64,000 nt of DNA from GWE2-40-63 sp041664345 (GCA_041664345.1 JBAYKX010000011.1:1-64000), one strand, 5' to 3'; positions 53,678-64,000 are shown, counted from the first letter of the stretch. Program-made: numbers and translations. Notes: generated by a model not told the origin, from the sequence alone.

Positions 53678-54466
53678 TTAAAATATCCAACCAATACTTG
53701 CAATAAACTGGCTTTGACGCTGATCGGTGCTACATGATTCACCACCGGCAGAAATATTATCCCCAAGTTTACTTAATGCAAACTCATAACGCACATCAAG
53801 AGTTACTTTTTTAAGAATATCCAATCCAACACCGGCTTGCCCGCCAAAAGTAGCTTTTTGGGTAACTGCTGTAAAACTGGTGAGCATTTCATTTACTTCC
53901 GCTGAAGCAGATTTATCAGCTTTATTTCCTAATTTGAAAGTAGCCACCGGACCACCATAAAGGCGGGCTGGACCAAATTTTACCCCTACCATTACAGGAA
54001 TATCAAAGTTGGTGTATTTGATTTCGGCGGCCGATTTTACTACACTGTTCGCAATATTTTCGGCATCTTCATTTTGAATATTTATTGTTGTTTTAGTTTG
54101 TGAGAAAATCAATTCCGGTTGAATAAAAATCCCTAAAACTTTGAAACGGGCAAAAGCACCAAAATGGTATCCAAAATCATACGATGAAGGTTCAAAAGAT
54201 ACTTTTGGAGCAGTGATAGTATAAAAATCAGGATTTGCTAATAGGCTTGCCTTTTGAGCATCTGTTGTTGTATTATCTGCAAGAATATTTGCAATTTCTC
54301 CATAACGAGCCGGGTCAACCTTAACTGTTGGTGGCTGATCAACACTAAAATCATCAAAACTTACTTTTGAGGAATTCAAACCACCTTTTATACCCCAACT
54401 AAATATTTGGCTTTGGGCTGCATGAGCCAGCAAAAGAACACTTACTATAAAAATCAGTTTTTTCAT
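53678..54466 (-). CDS. Outer-membrane beta-barrel protein (PorT-like)
   Basis: 262 residues with a signal peptide ending AAQSQ. The mature part opens FSWGIKGGLNSSKVSF and has alternating strands: FGYHFGAFARFKVLGIFIQPELIFSQ at its core, then FDIPVMVGVKFGPARLYGGPVA and the C-terminal SQFIASIGWIF. This is the PorT/OmpW-like 8-strand layout common in Bacteroidota. About 60 residues of helical insert follow strand 1. It may be a general porin or a scaffold, and the role is not defined. It lies 78 bases after the SanA-like gene. Confidence 0.8.
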   Translation of the reverse strand: MKKLIFIVSVLLLAHAAQSQIFSWGIKGGLNSSKVSFDDFSVDQPPTVKVDPARYGEIANILADNTTTDAQKASLLANPDFYTITAPKVSFEPSSYDFGYHFGAFARFKVLGIFIQPELIFSQTKTTINIQNEDAENIANSVVKSAAEIKYTNFDIPVMVGVKFGPARLYGGPVATFKLGNKADKSASAEVNEMLTSFTAVTQKATFGGQAGVGLDILKKVTLDVRYEFALSKLGDNISAGGESCSTDQRQSQFIASIGWIF

Positions 54467-54544
54467 AATTTAAAATTTAGGTTTAACAAAGTATGTAAAG
54501 TTATTATTAATTCTAAAGTTTCAAAAAATTTTGAAATATTGATT

Positions 54545-55177
54545 TTATTCAATAACAATGGTACTTCCCAAATATTTGGGCTGTTTATTTATGATAATAT
54601 CGAAAATCAGGTTTATACGGGCAAGCTTTTCACGCAACATGGTACGTGCGCCATAAGTTTTTGAAACGTCTTGTGCATTAAAACCAATGAGTTCCATTTG
54701 ATTCCGGGCGCCAATAAAAATAGCCCGCTCGTTTTGAAACTGTTGCGAGATAATGGTAAACTTGGTTTCACCAAAAACTTTTTTTGCCCTTATTACAGAA
54801 TCCCAGGTGCGAAATCCTGCATAATCCATAATGATGGATTCGGAGGGGATACCGGCTTTTATCAAATCGTTTCGTATGGTCCTTGGCTCGTTGTATTCAA
54901 TTAATCCATTATCACCACTTATTAAAATATAATCAATTTTTTTCTGAGTAAACAAACTTACAGCGGCATCAATCCGGTATTGATAAAAAAGATTTATTTG
55001 ACCCGTGGTGGCATATTTACTGGTTCCTAAGAGTAATCCTACTTTATTGTGAGGAATTTCTTCAACGGTATTATAAAGTTTTAGCTTGGTCCGACATTTA
55101 ATTAGCTGATCAGGGCCAAATAAAATTGATAAGGCTGTTGAAGCTGTAATAAGTAAGAATGTAATCCTTTTTTTCAC
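54545..55177 (-). CDS. SanA/YdcF-like DUF218 protein
   Basis: 210 residues. The start is GTG at 55177 (MKKRITFLLI); no upstream ATG is in frame. An N-terminal TM (about 5-21) is followed by the DUF218 domain: GLLLGTSKYATTGQINLFYQYRIDAAVSLF, ILISGDNG, RTWDSVIRAKKVFG, and FTIISQQFQNERAIFIGARN. SanA-type proteins face the periplasm and affect envelope barrier function and drug exclusion, by an unknown mechanism. The region is divergent from the gingipain-like genes. Confidence 0.87.
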   Translation of the reverse strand: MKKRITFLLITASTALSILFGPDQLIKCRTKLKLYNTVEEIPHNKVGLLLGTSKYATTGQINLFYQYRIDAAVSLFTQKKIDYILISGDNGLIEYNEPRTIRNDLIKAGIPSESIIMDYAGFRTWDSVIRAKKVFGETKFTIISQQFQNERAIFIGARNQMELIGFNAQDVSKTYGARTMLREKLARINLIFDIIINKQPKYLGSTIVIE

Positions 55178-55373
55178 AAAATTTGTTTTGTTTAATTATA
55201 GGTTAAAATAATTGAATGGTCAAAATAATGAAAAAACTATTCAAAGGATGCAACAAATGGCATAAGAGTTGCGTAATTTATATTAATTCCAAATAAGAAT
55301 TATTTTAGGGAAGTTTTTTTATATTTACGCAATTTTATAATTACCCAATAATACTTACTTCAAATAATACTAA

Positions 55374-58300
55374 ATGAGGATTTTTACACTAATTGCCGCT
55401 TTTACTATTTTATCAATGTTGGTGCAAGCTCAACAGAAAGTTGGGTTTAATCATACCAATGAAAAATCGTTTGCTATTCAAGGGAAAAATGGAAATTCGC
55501 TGAATGCGACTTTTTCTTTGCCCCAACTCATTTTTGGTACTCTTACAGCCGATAACGAGACTTTTTTAACGCTATCATCGGAAGGTTTCGCAAAATGTTA
55601 TGTGCCGGGTGAACCCGACTTGCCTGTTTACAATCAGCTACTAGTTGTTCCATCCCATGTGAATCTATCACTTACTTTGAATAGTTTTAGCGAGGAGCTG
55701 ATTCAATTATCAGCCATTCAGGCCGATTTATTTATTAAACCGGCCATTGCATCAATTTCAAAAAGCCAAAGTAATCCGGATTATGTGCCCTTGGTAAAAG
55801 GAAAAGTTTACCAGTCGAATACTTTTGGTAATTCTCAGATTGTGGAGTTGCGCGAGGTGGGAATTATGCGTGATGTGAAAATTTATGAATTGGTTTACCA
55901 ACCGGTAATATATAATGCTGTTTCCAACCAAATTAAAGTAAGGCACCATGCCAGCATTGAACTGAATTGGAATGAGAACTTCATAGGTAGCGATACCTGG
56001 GATTTTACTAATTTAAGTCAGATGAAATTTACCATCCAATCATCAAAAGCCGTTGAATTAAGAGAAACTTATGTTCTGGTTTCTCCATCAAAGTATAAAG
56101 AAACCTTACAGCCTTTTGTTCAATGGAAAATTCAACAGGGCTTTTATGTTATTGAAGCTTACATTGGTGAAACCATTGCATCGGCTGATAAAAATTTAAT
56201 TAAAACTTACTTAAAAGAATTGTACAACAATCCAGCCGATGAAATTGCAGCTCCTTCGTATTTGCTCATCGTAGGCGATGTAATTGATATTCCTGCTTGG
56301 TATAACACAACAGATAGCCATGTTACTGATTTATATTATGCTGAATATACCAACGACTATTTGCCTGAAGTATATTATGGACGATTTTCGGCTATTACTG
56401 CACAACAATTAAAGACTATAATTGATAAAACCCTTTATGTTGAAAAGGGAGCTGCCAATCAAAGAAGCTATCAAAATGAACATTTATTGATAAGTGGAGT
56501 AGATGCCAGCTATGCCCCGGTTTATGGAAATGGTGCCGTAAACTATTTTATGGATTATTATTCAACCCCTGAATTTGGGGTTAATGCCCATTATTACCTT
56601 TATGGCTCTGGTTCACCTATTGTTTCAAACAATTCGCAAGCCAAACAAGCCATACTCAATGATTTTAATGCTGGGGTAGGAATTGCGTATTACAGTGCCC
56701 ATTGTAGCCAAGATGGTTGGGCCGACCCCGAATTCTCAATCAGCGACATTTCATCGGTAAACAACAACGGAAAATACCCGTTAATGATTGGTAACTGCTG
56801 CCAATCGTATTCATTTAACTCAACATCGTTTGGTGAAGAAATTGTTAGAGCTGCCGGAAAAGGTGCGGTTGCTTATATTGGAGCTACTAACCTTTCCTAT
56901 TGGGATGAGGATTATTTTTGGGGTATAGGTTTTACCAGTAATATTGTGGCAAACCCAACTTATGAAGCCACAGGTTTAGGTTCTTGGGATGCTTGGTTTC
57001 ACACACACAATGAAACAGTTGACCAGCATGCTTATAATGCCGGTCAAATACTGGAAGTTGGAAATATGGCGGTGCAGAGTTCTAATTCCGATTTAAAAAA
57101 ATATTACTGGGAAATATATGGTATAATGGGCGATCCTTCCTTGGTTCCTGCTAAATATCAAACTCAGAGGATTGAACCTAAATTCAATGAAGCGCTAATG
57201 GTTGGGCAAACCAGTTTAAAGGTTACTGCTGCAAAAGGTGCAAAAATTACTTTAATTGAAAATGGAACTCTTTTGGCTTTTAATAAAACTGATGAGTCCG
57301 AAGTGGCTAATCTTTCATTTGATCCCTTATTGCACATTGGCGATGCTGTGGTAGAAATTTGTGTGAGTCATCCCGATTTTGCTCCATTTATTGATACATT
57401 GAGAGTAATTGGCCCCAATGGCCCTTATCTGGTTATGAATAATGTGTTATTTAACGATTCCAGCGGTAACCAGAATCAATTAATTGAATATGGTGAAACC
57501 ATTGATTATTATTTTGAGATTAAAAACTATGGTAGTGAAGAAGCGTTAAATAGTTCCGCCGCTTTTAGTATTTCAAATCAATATGTTGAAGTTTTAAGCG
57601 AAAATAACCCGTTGGAATTACCAACTATAATGGCAGATGAATCGTATGTAACTGACAAGCCACTCCGAGTTTTATTTAAAAACAACGTTCCGGATCAAGA
57701 GGTGGTATCATTTTTTGTTACTACAACTTTTAATGATAGTTTAACTACCGAATATAATTTTACTGCAAAAGCAAACGCTCCCCAATTACAAGAAACCAAC
57801 TGGTTGGTTGATCAGGCCGGAGTTGGAAATGGCAATGGTATTATTGAAGCTAACGAGGAGGTAACCTTAACCGTGTTTTTTTCTAATTTTGGACATGCAC
57901 AGGTTTCAAACACCACCTTGAATTTCAGTTCCTCAAATAGTGAATTATTGGCCGTGAGTGCCGATTCATTTCAAAAAGGGGGATTCGATATTTCCGAAAC
58001 CAAAGCAATAGATTTAATAATTAAAGGAGATAGTAATTTTTTTCCTGGAACTCAGGTATTTATTAACTATGAAATTACTGCTGGCGACGATAATCAGTAT
58101 CTTTTTGTAGGAAAAATTCCGGTTGTTTTAGGTCAAACGCCGGATATTATAATGCATAACGGAAATGAGCAAGTTATTACAGGTAACTTCTACGATTCAG
58201 GTGGTCCCAATGGAAATTATAAAAGCAACGAAAACGATACGTTAACCCTTATGCCACTTATTCCTGGCGAAGGGTTATTAATTTCCTTTGATGAATTTGA

Positions 58301-59699
58301 TATAGAATCAATGAATGCAGGTGGTTGTTGGGATAAACTATCAATTTATGATGGCTCTAACATTGATGCACCACTTTTGGGTTCCTTTTGCACAGCAAAC
58401 TTTAAAACCTACATTCAAAGCCAAAATAGTTCAGGAGCTTTAACATTCAAATTTGAATCGGATGGAAGCACCACTAAAACTGGTTGGAAAGGATTTGTTT
58501 CTTCTTCGCCCAAAAGTTCAGTTGCCTTTAAAATTGTTAGTGCAACAGGTATAGTTTATGATGCAACCATCGATTTTGTAAATACAACATTTAATACCAA
58601 TGAAAGTGGATTAGCCTTATTTAATAATACCTTGAATGTGGGGAGTAAAAGTTATTCCATTTCTAAATTAGGCTATTTTCCAAAAACAGGAAAAATTGAA
58701 GAAATAAATGGTGACACAACTCTAACCATTTTGCTGGAGAAGTTACCTGATATTTGTTTTACCACCTCTGAAAATAATCAACCTCTTTCGGATGTGGCTT
58801 TAACTTTTAATGAGAACACCATACTAACCGATTCCAATGGCAATGCTACATTTATAGGAGTACTTCCCGGGACAAAAAGTTTTAGAGCCTCTAAAATTGG
58901 ATATATTGATACCATAGGAACTATTGTTGTAGGTACTATGGATTATTGTTACAACATTAGGATGCGACTCAAGCCAACATATAAAGTAAACTTTATTGTA
59001 ACCGATGAGTTTGGATTGGTGGATAAGGCAATGATTACTTTAGATGGGAATTATAAAACCACCTCACAAGATGGAACCGCTTATTTTGAAGGGTTGAACG
59101 AGGGAAATTATGGATTCACTATTGAAAAGGAAGGCTACATTCTTTATAGCGGAGCTTTGAATTTTACTAATGCTGATGTTACTAAACCAATTACCATTTA
59201 TCATAAAACTTTTGGTGTGTTATTTAATGTGACCCATAATGGAACACCATTAGCAAATGCCAATATATCAGTACTTGGTGATGTAATAGTTACCGCGGCC
59301 AATGGTAAGGCTTCAATGTATGGAATAATTCCGGAAAATGACATCCCTTTTGATATTACCAAAGAGGGTTATGACAAATACAACGGAGCTTTCACACTAA
59401 TTGACTCAAATGTGGAATTAAATTTGGAAATGACCCCTGTTGTTGGCATTCATCAAAACCAAAACCATGGTTTTAGCGTTTTCCCCAATCCGATAGCCGG
59501 GGATAGAAAACTATTGGTTCAATCGGAAAATCAAATTAGTCAACTGAATATTTATAATTATACAGGAGCTATGTTGGTCACTATAAATGAACAGAATACG
59601 GAAATTGAAGTTGATTTTTCAGCTTTTTCTTCTGGAATTTATATCTTACAAGCAAAAGTGGGCGATGAATGGTTTTTTGAAAAAGTGATTGTTGAGTAA
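55374..59699 (+). CDS. Gingipain-like C25 protease with CUB, regulatory and T9SS domains
   Basis: 1441 residues with signal peptide ending LVQAQ. A propeptide-like region (about 20-225) precedes the C25 caspase-like domain (about 230-600), with the catalytic His in YYSAHCSQDGW (His443) and Cys in MIGNCCQSYSF (Cys475/476). Ig-like modules, a CUB domain (about 930-1045; WDKLSIYDGSN), three carboxypeptidase-regulatory-like repeats (about 1045-1350; EKEGYILYSGALNF) and a type IX sorting domain (FSVFPNPIAGDRKLL to the end) follow. It cleaves proteins outside the cell. Specificity (Arg or Lys) cannot be told. It is followed by a close relative in tandem, 94 bases on. Confidence 0.92.
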   Translation: MRIFTLIAAFTILSMLVQAQQKVGFNHTNEKSFAIQGKNGNSLNATFSLPQLIFGTLTADNETFLTLSSEGFAKCYVPGEPDLPVYNQLLVVPSHVNLSLTLNSFSEELIQLSAIQADLFIKPAIASISKSQSNPDYVPLVKGKVYQSNTFGNSQIVELREVGIMRDVKIYELVYQPVIYNAVSNQIKVRHHASIELNWNENFIGSDTWDFTNLSQMKFTIQSSKAVELRETYVLVSPSKYKETLQPFVQWKIQQGFYVIEAYIGETIASADKNLIKTYLKELYNNPADEIAAPSYLLIVGDVIDIPAWYNTTDSHVTDLYYAEYTNDYLPEVYYGRFSAITAQQLKTIIDKTLYVEKGAANQRSYQNEHLLISGVDASYAPVYGNGAVNYFMDYYSTPEFGVNAHYYLYGSGSPIVSNNSQAKQAILNDFNAGVGIAYYSAHCSQDGWADPEFSISDISSVNNNGKYPLMIGNCCQSYSFNSTSFGEEIVRAAGKGAVAYIGATNLSYWDEDYFWGIGFTSNIVANPTYEATGLGSWDAWFHTHNETVDQHAYNAGQILEVGNMAVQSSNSDLKKYYWEIYGIMGDPSLVPAKYQTQRIEPKFNEALMVGQTSLKVTAAKGAKITLIENGTLLAFNKTDESEVANLSFDPLLHIGDAVVEICVSHPDFAPFIDTLRVIGPNGPYLVMNNVLFNDSSGNQNQLIEYGETIDYYFEIKNYGSEEALNSSAAFSISNQYVEVLSENNPLELPTIMADESYVTDKPLRVLFKNNVPDQEVVSFFVTTTFNDSLTTEYNFTAKANAPQLQETNWLVDQAGVGNGNGIIEANEEVTLTVFFSNFGHAQVSNTTLNFSSSNSELLAVSADSFQKGGFDISETKAIDLIIKGDSNFFPGTQVFINYEITAGDDNQYLFVGKIPVVLGQTPDIIMHNGNEQVITGNFYDSGGPNGNYKSNENDTLTLMPLIPGEGLLISFDEFDIESMNAGGCWDKLSIYDGSNIDAPLLGSFCTANFKTYIQSQNSSGALTFKFESDGSTTKTGWKGFVSSSPKSSVAFKIVSATGIVYDATIDFVNTTFNTNESGLALFNNTLNVGSKSYSISKLGYFPKTGKIEEINGDTTLTILLEKLPDICFTTSENNQPLSDVALTFNENTILTDSNGNATFIGVLPGTKSFRASKIGYIDTIGTIVVGTMDYCYNIRMRLKPTYKVNFIVTDEFGLVDKAMITLDGNYKTTSQDGTAYFEGLNEGNYGFTIEKEGYILYSGALNFTNADVTKPITIYHKTFGVLFNVTHNGTPLANANISVLGDVIVTAANGKASMYGIIPENDIPFDITKEGYDKYNGAFTLIDSNVELNLEMTPVVGIHQNQNHGFSVFPNPIAGDRKLLVQSENQISQLNIYNYTGAMLVTINEQNTEIEVDFSAFSSGIYILQAKVGDEWFFEKVIVE

Positions 59700-59701
59700 A
59701 G

Positions 59702-59766
59702 TTTAAGCAAGATTGGGAAGCTTTTGAAATATTAGACTGCTCTATAATTGAACTTTCTTGCTTAAA
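59702..59766. repeat. Inverted repeat between the two C25 genes
   Basis: TTTAAGCAAGA (59702-59712) and its exact complement (59756-59766) surround a 43-base loop. No T run follows, so it may be an mRNA-end hairpin rather than a strong terminator. Confidence 0.35.
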
Positions 59767-59793
59767 TCGAGTATCTTCAATAATACTATAGTT

Positions 59794-62700
59794 ATGATAA
59801 GGGTAGCATTAACATTTATAATTCTTTTATTTTATGTGGCGCTAAATGCTCAGCCCTTTACTATAGCTTTTGAACAAAACAAAATACCTGTTGAAGTTTT
59901 ATCAAAGCAACCCTCATCTCAAAAATTCCGGTTCAATTATTCAGGTATAACTGTACTTGAAATAAACACTGCCCGTGGTGTTTATAATCAATTGGCAGTT
60001 CCCGGAACCTACCGATCTGGTTTAGTAGGTGAACCTCAGTTGGTTAGTTCTCAAAAGTTGATTTCCATACCCTTGGGAGCAGAAGTTACAGTAAAAGTAC
60101 ATTCCTATCAGAAGGAAGAGTATCAATTAAACTCTTATGTGGCGAACCACCCGATAATTCCGTATCAACCCAGTGTTTCTAAATCAGAAGACTCAATAAA
60201 TCAACCCTTTGTAATTTCTGCAAAGGCTTATAAAAAGAACACCTTTTCAAAGCAACCCATTGCCACAATTGAGGAATTAGGAACTTTGCGTGGATTGAGG
60301 TTGGCCAAATTGACCATCAATCCGGTTCGGTACAATCCAATGTCGAACCAGCTAGTTTTTTATAACCACATTGAAGTTGAAATACTATATAAAAATGCAG
60401 ATTTTGTTTCTACACAAAGTCAATTTGAAACTACGTATTCACCTTATTTTACTAGTATTTATAGCAATTTTCTGGGTACAGTAAGTTACCCTAACAATCC
60501 CGATTTAGTTAAACAGCCAATCAGATATTTGATTGTTACTCCGGATAATTATTTAAATTCATTGCATGATTTTATTCAATGGAAAACACAAAAAGGTTTT
60601 GAAGTAGTAATAGGGAATACCAATACCATAGGTAATACCAACAGTCAAATAAAGACTTGGGTTCAATCCCAGTATGCCGACACATTGGAAGGAAAAACAG
60701 CACCCAGTTTTTTATTATTGGTGGGTGATATTGAGCAGGTTCCAGTTTCTCAAATTGGAACCAGCACCTATAAAGCAACTGATTTGTATTATGCCAGTGT
60801 TGATGGCGATATGTTTCCTGATATTTACTGTGGCAGGCTTCCTGCAAAAGATACCATTCAATTGGTAGGCATGTTGAATAAAATATTACTTTATGAACGC
60901 TACCAATTTTCCGATGATTCTTTTTTAAATAATGTTACACTCATTGCTGGAGCTGATGCAACCTATAATCCAAGGGTGGCTCAACCTACTGTGTTGTATG
61001 GAACCGAGAACTATTTTAATGCAGTTCAGGGATTTTCATCGGTAAATTCTTATTTAACAACCTACACGGGTTGTTATAATGCCGATAAAATGGCAGTGAG
61101 CTTTGTCAATTACACGGCCCATTGTTCACAAACAACTTGGGCAAATCCTTTATTGTCATCCAGTACGGTGAGCACCTATACCAATTACGGTAAATATCCT
61201 TTGGTAGTTGGGAATTGTTGTCAATCGGGCGATTTTAGCATAAATACCTGTATGGGTGAAGCTTGGATAAGAAATGCAAATGGTGGAGCTATTGCCTATA
61301 TAGGTAGTGTGCCGGATACCTATTGGTACGAAGATTTTTACTGGGCTGTTGGGGCTCATGCACCCGTTGCGAACTCTTATCCAACGGTAGCCGAAAGTTC
61401 AACTGGTATGTTTGATGCTCCATTTACTTCGGATTACCGTACTGTTGATGCCCTTTTATTTACAGGCAATTTGGCTGTTACTGAAGCTCACAATCAGGGA
61501 TATACAAGCGATGCCAGTTCAAAGTATTATTGGGAGGCATACCATTGCTTGGGCGATCCATCCATAATTCCTTATTTCAAAAAAGGGTTGGTTCAAACCG
61601 TTACTCACTTACCTAAACTTGAATCGGGTTTAGGTGAATTTATGGTTGAAGCGCTACCGGGTTCGCAGGCTACCCTTTCAACCAAAACACAAATGCTCGC
61701 CACCGTTTTGATTCCAAGCGAAGGCAAAGCCTCTTTATATTTTGATTCTTCGTTAGAAACCGATTCGGTAAAATTGGTGGTTACCAAACCAAATTATAAG
61801 CCATACCTTATTGACATTCCAGTTTCTGTTACTAAAAGTTCATTTTTGGCTCTAAAAACATTTTCATTTTCCGATGAAGCTGGAAATCAAAATACTCAAG
61901 CCGACTTTAATGAAACCTTGAAACTTACCATGGAAATAGAAAATATTGGGGATTCATTATCGCAAAACATTCTTATTAGTTTAAGTACCAATGATTCCTA
62001 TGTTAACTCAATTACTTCATCGGTTTACTCTGATGCAGATATTTTACTTTCGGGTGAAATTAAATTGGTAACCAATTTTTTTGAAATTCAAATAAGTGAC
62101 TCTGTTCCCGATCAACATGTTGTAATTATAACAGTTCAAACATCGGATAGTGTTCCTGGTAAATCAAGAAAGTACTATACGTATCAACGTCAAATAGTAT
62201 TAAATGCTCCTGATTTACATATACTTTCCGCTTTAATTTTAGATGATTTTACGGGCAATGGAAACGAACGATTAGATAGGGGTGAATTGGCGATTTTAAC
62301 GGTAGGTTTTGTGAATACAGGCCATGCTCAGGTAAGCGCCACTGCTGTTTTACAGAGTTTATTAAATGAGCCATCCATTCTAATAACTAATCCTGAAGTA
62401 TATTTCGAAACAATCAATCCTGCTGATACAGTGTTTCTTTCTTATTCAGTTACTATGGATACCAATTCACTGGTTTTATCCGATACGTTGCAATTTTCCG
62501 TAATTGGTGCGGTGTATCAAAAAGCAACGGATTTCATTCTTCCAATTGGCATGGAATCACCCAGAATACTAGGAACCGAAGCCGTTCAAATATCTGATTA
62601 TCCTTTTAATAATTATTATAAAAATAACCGAACCCAACTGCTTTACACTAAAGATGAAATAAGTCAAGGCATCAGTCAAATATCGGCATTGGGTTTTAAT

Positions 62701-64000
62701 TTTTCAACCATTACTGCCAATGCAATTTATCGCGATTTAAGCAATTTTAAAATTCGGATGATAACTACCGGAGCCAATGAATTAACTACGTTTATCGACA
62801 TGAGTAGCGCCCAGTTAGTTTATAGCCAATCGGTATTTTATTTACCGGATACATTGGGTTGGCAAACCATTGAACTTCAGCAACCATTTTCAATTACCAA
62901 ATCAAATAATGTGGTTATTGAAATTATTTGGGGAACAACTGATAATTATGCTCCTCAAGATGTGCGGACTAAGGTTTTTGCCAGTGCTACATTAGTTAAC
63001 TCGGTGGCTTATGGTTTCGATGATACCGCAAATCCGCCCCTGCTAGATGGTGTTTCAAAAAACAGACCGAACATACAATTGATATATAACGAACTGAGCA
63101 TTGTTACTATTGATGTTTCAGAAAAGCAGTCGTTGAGCGAAGGAATTCCAATTGTAGGATGTAATCTTTCCATTGGAAATGAACTGGTTCAAACCGATGA
63201 ATTGGGCAGAGCAAAATATATTTCCAAACCATTGAATGAAAATTTACTAATAAATGCTTCTGTTTATGGGTATCGCGATTCCTCATTCACTTGGTTAAAA
63301 TCGGAATTATACAGTCATCTTATGCTTGAATTAGAAAGAAATCCGAAACTGGTAGTTGAAGTAAAAAATAATTGGGGGCTTCCTGTTTCTGGTGCTAATT
63401 TTACAATTAGCGGATATTCATTTATTACCAACTCACAAGGATTGTTAGAATGTTTTGCAGCCAAAAAGGAGGCATGGACACCCTTTGAAATAGTAAAAGA
63501 AGGTTTTTATACTTACACTGATTCAGTAAATCCAACAGGGTTAAATGATACCATACAAGTTGTTTTGGGCAATAATTTTGCTGATGTCACATTCAAAGTC
63601 ACCAATACAAAGTTGCAACCAATTTCCGATGCAACTATTTCAATAGATGGAGAGGTATTTATTACAGATTCATCGGGCACTGCCATTTGTTCTGATTTTG
63701 CACCGGGAATTCACACATTTCGTATTGAATCCATTGGATTTTCAGAACTTTCTGACACTTTTAATTTGGCAGGTTCTGATACCATAATTTCAAGAACTTT
63801 AAAAACCATGGGTACGCTTCAATTTACCGTAACCGATGGATTTTTGCCTTTAAAGGAGGTTTCAATTTTTGTAGCTGGTTTTGAAGAAGTTACTGATGCA
63901 TTAGGCAAAGTGAATTTTGAAACGATGGTTGAGGCAACTTATGATTGGAAAGCCAATAAAATAGGTTATTTTGAATCCACGGGTACCTTCACTTCTTATG
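59794..64000 (+). CDS. Second gingipain-like C25 protease, partial at window end
   Basis: Over 1400 codons, running open to the last base from the ATG at 59794 (MIRVALTFIILLFYVALNAQ, a signal peptide). The C25 domain has YTAHCSQTTWANP (His443) and VVGNCCQSGDF (Cys475/476), at the very same residue numbers as the upstream protein. Propeptide, Ig-like and carboxypeptidase-regulatory-like repeats also follow in the visible part (from about residue 1105: EIPIVGCNLSIGNELVQ). A sorting domain would lie beyond the window. It is a tandem duplicate that has diverged greatly outside the catalytic core. Probable proteolytic partner of the first gene. Confidence 0.9.
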   Translation, partial: MIRVALTFIILLFYVALNAQPFTIAFEQNKIPVEVLSKQPSSQKFRFNYSGITVLEINTARGVYNQLAVPGTYRSGLVGEPQLVSSQKLISIPLGAEVTVKVHSYQKEEYQLNSYVANHPIIPYQPSVSKSEDSINQPFVISAKAYKKNTFSKQPIATIEELGTLRGLRLAKLTINPVRYNPMSNQLVFYNHIEVEILYKNADFVSTQSQFETTYSPYFTSIYSNFLGTVSYPNNPDLVKQPIRYLIVTPDNYLNSLHDFIQWKTQKGFEVVIGNTNTIGNTNSQIKTWVQSQYADTLEGKTAPSFLLLVGDIEQVPVSQIGTSTYKATDLYYASVDGDMFPDIYCGRLPAKDTIQLVGMLNKILLYERYQFSDDSFLNNVTLIAGADATYNPRVAQPTVLYGTENYFNAVQGFSSVNSYLTTYTGCYNADKMAVSFVNYTAHCSQTTWANPLLSSSTVSTYTNYGKYPLVVGNCCQSGDFSINTCMGEAWIRNANGGAIAYIGSVPDTYWYEDFYWAVGAHAPVANSYPTVAESSTGMFDAPFTSDYRTVDALLFTGNLAVTEAHNQGYTSDASSKYYWEAYHCLGDPSIIPYFKKGLVQTVTHLPKLESGLGEFMVEALPGSQATLSTKTQMLATVLIPSEGKASLYFDSSLETDSVKLVVTKPNYKPYLIDIPVSVTKSSFLALKTFSFSDEAGNQNTQADFNETLKLTMEIENIGDSLSQNILISLSTNDSYVNSITSSVYSDADILLSGEIKLVTNFFEIQISDSVPDQHVVIITVQTSDSVPGKSRKYYTYQRQIVLNAPDLHILSALILDDFTGNGNERLDRGELAILTVGFVNTGHAQVSATAVLQSLLNEPSILITNPEVYFETINPADTVFLSYSVTMDTNSLVLSDTLQFSVIGAVYQKATDFILPIGMESPRILGTEAVQISDYPFNNYYKNNRTQLLYTKDEISQGISQISALGFNFSTITANAIYRDLSNFKIRMITTGANELTTFIDMSSAQLVYSQSVFYLPDTLGWQTIELQQPFSITKSNNVVIEIIWGTTDNYAPQDVRTKVFASATLVNSVAYGFDDTANPPLLDGVSKNRPNIQLIYNELSIVTIDVSEKQSLSEGIPIVGCNLSIGNELVQTDELGRAKYISKPLNENLLINASVYGYRDSSFTWLKSELYSHLMLELERNPKLVVEVKNNWGLPVSGANFTISGYSFITNSQGLLECFAAKKEAWTPFEIVKEGFYTYTDSVNPTGLNDTIQVVLGNNFADVTFKVTNTKLQPISDATISIDGEVFITDSSGTAICSDFAPGIHTFRIESIGFSELSDTFNLAGSDTIISRTLKTMGTLQFTVTDGFLPLKEVSIFVAGFEEVTDALGKVNFETMVEATYDWKANKIGYFESTGTFTSY

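Overview
The window looks like a chromosomal stretch of an A+T-rich Bacteroidota genome, probably of the Bacteroidales/Marinilabiliales type (inference). The signs are a SusC/SusD pair, several lipoproteins with a Bacteroidota-style lipobox, C-terminal type IX secretion (T9SS) sorting domains, gingipain-like C25 proteases, DUF3810 and WbqC-like proteins, TAnnTTTG-type -7 promoter motifs, and few Shine-Dalgarno sites. No rRNA, CRISPR array, transposase or phage gene was seen. The one RNA gene found is a tRNA-Arg(UCU).

Layout. 0.2-1.7 kb (-): three small secreted proteins, two of them paralogues. 1.9-3.9 kb (+): a membrane HAMP-GAF sensor with no output domain. 4.2-5.0 kb (-): tRNA-Arg and an FKBP prolyl isomerase. 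5.2-10.9 kb (-): a SusC-SusD-lipoprotein operon. 11.5-15.1 kb (-): two adjacent aconitase-superfamily enzymes, each a large/small-subunit fusion. 15.3-18.4 kb (+): pyruvate kinase broken by an in-frame TGA, a WbqC-like protein and a PAP2 phosphatase. 18.4-20.8 kb (-): TPR protein, barrel-like protein and lipoprotein.

21.0-35.1 kb (+) is a beta-1,3-glucan (laminarin-type) degradation cluster: secreted GH16 with CBM6, sugar-porter MFS, clan GH-A lipoprotein, GH3, a cytoplasmic GH94/149/161-like phosphorylase, GH5-CBM6 lipoprotein and GH16 lipoprotein. A 1375-residue secreted GH81 endo-beta-1,3-glucanase at 49.2-53.3 kb belongs to the same job. Endo-acting GH16/GH81/GH5 enzymes would cut the polymer outside, GH3 and the GH-A enzyme would trim oligosaccharides, the MFS carrier would import sugars, and the phosphorylase would split oligoglucans inside.

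36.4-48.7 kb (-) is the most unusual region. An NfeD/SPFH/YccF membrane module is followed by two substrate-binding-protein/OmpA fusions flanking a VWA protein, an XpaC-like membrane coiled coil, TelA, and a complete nitrate/taurine-type ABC importer, ending with two paralogous zinc-ribbon proteins, one of them frameshifted. All are co-directional with short gaps. This looks like a poorly characterised envelope ligand-sensing or stress system.

53.7-64.0 kb: barrel protein and SanA-like protein (-), then two very large tandem C25 gingipain-like proteases (+), the second running off the window.

Intergenic DNA is rich in palindromic repeats: a roughly 107-bp element shared upstream of the GH3 and GH81 genes, a foldback element with terminal inverted repeats just after two stop codons, and several bipartite or tripartite palindromes.
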